Shown here: positions 13,818-15,415 of the stretch, in pieces
How the letters are laid out: every line of letters starts with the position of its first letter
Numbering within the stretch: position 1 is the first letter of the stretch
Assembly: GCA_964562575.1 (NCBI GenBank)
Contig: CAZLTY010000098.1
Coordinates: 1-15,415, forward strand
Source: SG8-4 sp964562575
GTDB taxonomy: Bacteria; Planctomycetota; Phycisphaerae; Sedimentisphaerales; Anaerobacaceae
Reading direction: 5' to 3'
DNA length: 15,415 nucleotides
Position numbers and translations under genes: made by a program
The notes under the pieces: generated by a model
The model's database searches: none
The model's input: the letters and a program-made list of their open reading frames with translations, nothing else
Told to the model about the DNA's origin: nothing

Positions 13818-15415
13818 TGTCTGTCTCCTACACGCAATTCTCTTTTCAGTTGCACTATCAGTTTGCCTACCAAAGGTGCGTTCTCCGGATTTCCGGCGAC
13901 GTTTACATTTTCATGCGGGTCCTCGCCGTGGTCGTAGAGTTCGGTCGCGATCGGCTCGGCGTCCGGATTGCGAACATCGACCCAGATCGTAAGACGATAC
14001 CTGTCGGTGCGCATCGAATAACCCATGAGATGGTTGTTGTACAAATCCTCACCGTATCGATCCGGCGCCTCGGCCTTGAGTTTTCCTTCGAGACGGCGGA
14101 CCAACGGGCCGAAAAACGTGCCGCGCATTTCAGGCGAAAGCGGCATCGCGGCCCACTCTCTCAGCGCCGGGCACGGGAATTGACTGAAAGCCGCCGATTT
14201 CAATTGACGGCCGCCATTGCGCAACAACGGAACAAAACTCTTTCCTTCGACATGCTCGGGTACCGGCAATCCGGCAAGCTCACAAAGCGAAGGATACATA
14301 TCCAGAAGCTCGACAAGCGCATCGCTACTACGGCCGATTGTCTTTGCGCCCGGCGAGGTAACTATCAACGGGCAGCGCGTAGCGATTTCGAAATTCGTGG
14401 CCTTGCCCCAGAGCGTGTGTTCGCCCAGATGCCAGCCGTGATCGCCCCAGAGCACGACGACCGTATTGTCCCGCAGCCCCAGTCGTTCCAACTCGGAGAT
14501 TATCCGACCGATCTGCGCGTCGACGTAGCTGACACAGGCCAGATACCCGTGAATGAGATTGCGCGCCATCTCATCGGGTATCGCACCGGATTTGGGTATG
14601 CCGTGGCGGACACGAAGCTCGAACGAGCAATGCATCCCGACGGACGGCGCGTCCTTCGGGACAAACGGATTGTCCGCCAGATCGATTTCGTCGGGATCGT
14701 AGAGGTCCCAGTACTTCTTCGGCGCAACAAACGGCAGGTGCGGCTTGTGGAATCCGACCGCAAGAAAGAACGGCTTGCTGGCCTTGAGTTGTCTCAATGT
14801 AGCGATGGCCGCACTGGTGCTGCGACCGTCCTGATAGGCGTCATCCGGCACGTCAGCCGATTCGACAGCCGGCCCGCACGCCAGGCCGCCAAGCTTGACC
14901 TGCCCGTACTTGAGCTTCACCTCTTGGCGCCGGCGCTCGACCAGGACCTGGTTCTCAGCAAGTTGATATCCCCCCACGTCCGGCCGGTAGCTGGGCTTGG
15001 CATACACAGCCTTGCGGCTCCACGATTTTTCCTCGTCGCGCATCGCGCCGTGATATATCTTGCCCACATAGACAGTCTCATAACCGTGACTGCGAAAATG
15101 CTGAGGCAATGTCACCACATCGGGCACGGTGTCGCGAAAATATGTCACGTTATCGACCACACCCGCAGAGTCGGGCCGCAAACCAGTCATCAGGCTCGCT
15201 CGCGACGGACTGCAAATGGCAACCTGGCAATAGGCCCGATTGAACCGCATTCCCCGGCGGGCCAGCCTGTCGATATTCGGGCTCCTGACAAGTTCGTGCC
15301 CGTAACAACCCAGCTCAGGCCTCAGGTCATCGACTGCGATGAACAGAACATTTGGCCTGCCGTCTGAAATCCCTGGACCGGCCTCGACCACGGATGAAAG
15401 ACTCATCGTGGCCCC
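13814..15415 (-). CDS. Iduronate-2-sulfatase-like sulfatase, 5' truncated by window edge
   Basis: At least 530 residues of an S1 sulfatase of the iduronate-2-sulfatase-like branch. Numbered from the ATG ending at 15406, the motifs are 'PNVLFIAVDDLRPELGCYG' (Asp26-Asp27), formylglycine signature C-S-P-S-R from Cys65, 'GKIYH' at 115-119 (the 'GKVFH' position of this branch), 'FHKPHLPF' near 219 and 'GDHGWHLGEH' at 321-330 with Lys335 after it. The match to this branch does not prove an iduronate substrate; bacterial members act on various sulfated sugars. The frame stays open to the window edge, no ribosome binding site is visible, and the 15 residues before the domain look like the end of a signal peptide, so the true start is probably beyond 15415. 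Its stop overlaps the GH127 start by four bases. Confidence 0.9.
   Translation of the reverse strand, partial: GATMSLSSVVEAGPGISDGRPNVLFIAVDDLRPELGCYGHELVRSPNIDRLARRGMRFNRAYCQVAICSPSRASLMTGLRPDSAGVVDNVTYFRDTVPDVVTLPQHFRSHGYETVYVGKIYHGAMRDEEKSWSRKAVYAKPSYRPDVGGYQLAENQVLVERRRQEVKLKYGQVKLGGLACGPAVESADVPDDAYQDGRSTSAAIATLRQLKASKPFFLAVGFHKPHLPFVAPKKYWDLYDPDEIDLADNPFVPKDAPSVGMHCSFELRVRHGIPKSGAIPDEMARNLIHGYLACVSYVDAQIGRIISELERLGLRDNTVVVLWGDHGWHLGEHTLWGKATNFEIATRCPLIVTSPGAKTIGRSSDALVELLDMYPSLCELAGLPVPEHVEGKSFVPLLRNGGRQLKSAAFSQFPCPALREWAAMPLSPEMRGTFFGPLVRRLEGKLKAEAPDRYGEDLYNNHLMGYSMRTDRYRLTIWVDVRNPDAEPIATELYDHGEDPHENVNVAGNPENAPLVGKLIVQLKRELRVGDRQ

Noticed and set aside
13790..15367. Long 525-codon open frame on the + strand
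   Set aside because: It is the antisense shadow of the iduronate-2-sulfatase-like gene, which has all family motifs; the + frame translation is Arg/Ala-rich with no recognisable domain.

Overview
The window looks like a piece of a Planctomycetota chromosome, most likely the Phycisphaerae/Sedimentisphaerales side, from a metagenome or draft assembly. I infer this from: three sulfatases of different types within 10.4 kb; twin-arginine signals on secreted enzymes, including a Gfo/Idh/MocA oxidoreductase; a prepilin-like protein with a C-terminal H-x-N-G...D-x-H motif; 'DPN/DPNDPN' stretches in two proteins; and a run of ten N bases. The lineage is an inference, not a measurement.

Left part, + strand (1-3926): the 3' part of a GldG-family ABC-transport auxiliary protein, an intergenic AT-rich repeat-like element (about 1361-1490), a DUF4340 protein, and a secreted seven-repeat FG-GAP/VCBS beta-propeller whose ribosome binding site overlaps the DUF4340 stop codon. 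A near-consensus sigma70 promoter (3962-3989) then drives a prepilin-type pseudopilin (4042-4731). A 295-bp gap with one plausible promoter follows.

Middle part, + strand (5027-10202): a Tat-exported sulfatase, a DUF6807 ('PmoA-like') secreted protein, a Tat-exported Gfo/Idh/MocA oxidoreductase, a 52-codon ORF that resembles only the C-terminal end of a DUF1080 (3-keto-glycoside hydrolase/lyase) domain, and a complete PilT-type pilus retraction ATPase. Spacings are 34-98 bp and each gene has a good Shine-Dalgarno sequence, so co-transcription is possible.

Right part, - strand (10195-15415, transcribed right to left): an iduronate-2-sulfatase-like sulfatase (5' end outside the window), a GH127-type beta-L-arabinofuranosidase coupled to it by an ATGA overlap, and a Tat-exported arylsulfatase. 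This operon converges on pilT and the last gene overlaps it by 8 bp.

Taken together, the middle and right blocks look like a locus for exported breakdown of a sulfated, arabinose-containing glycan: sulfatases remove sulfate esters, GH127 releases beta-L-arabinofuranose, and the oxidoreductase may act in oxidative 3-keto-sugar processing. The DUF1080 partner survives here only as a C-terminal fragment. No gene for formylglycine maturation of the sulfatases lies in the window, and I saw no tRNA, rRNA, CRISPR array, transposase or convincing intrinsic terminator.
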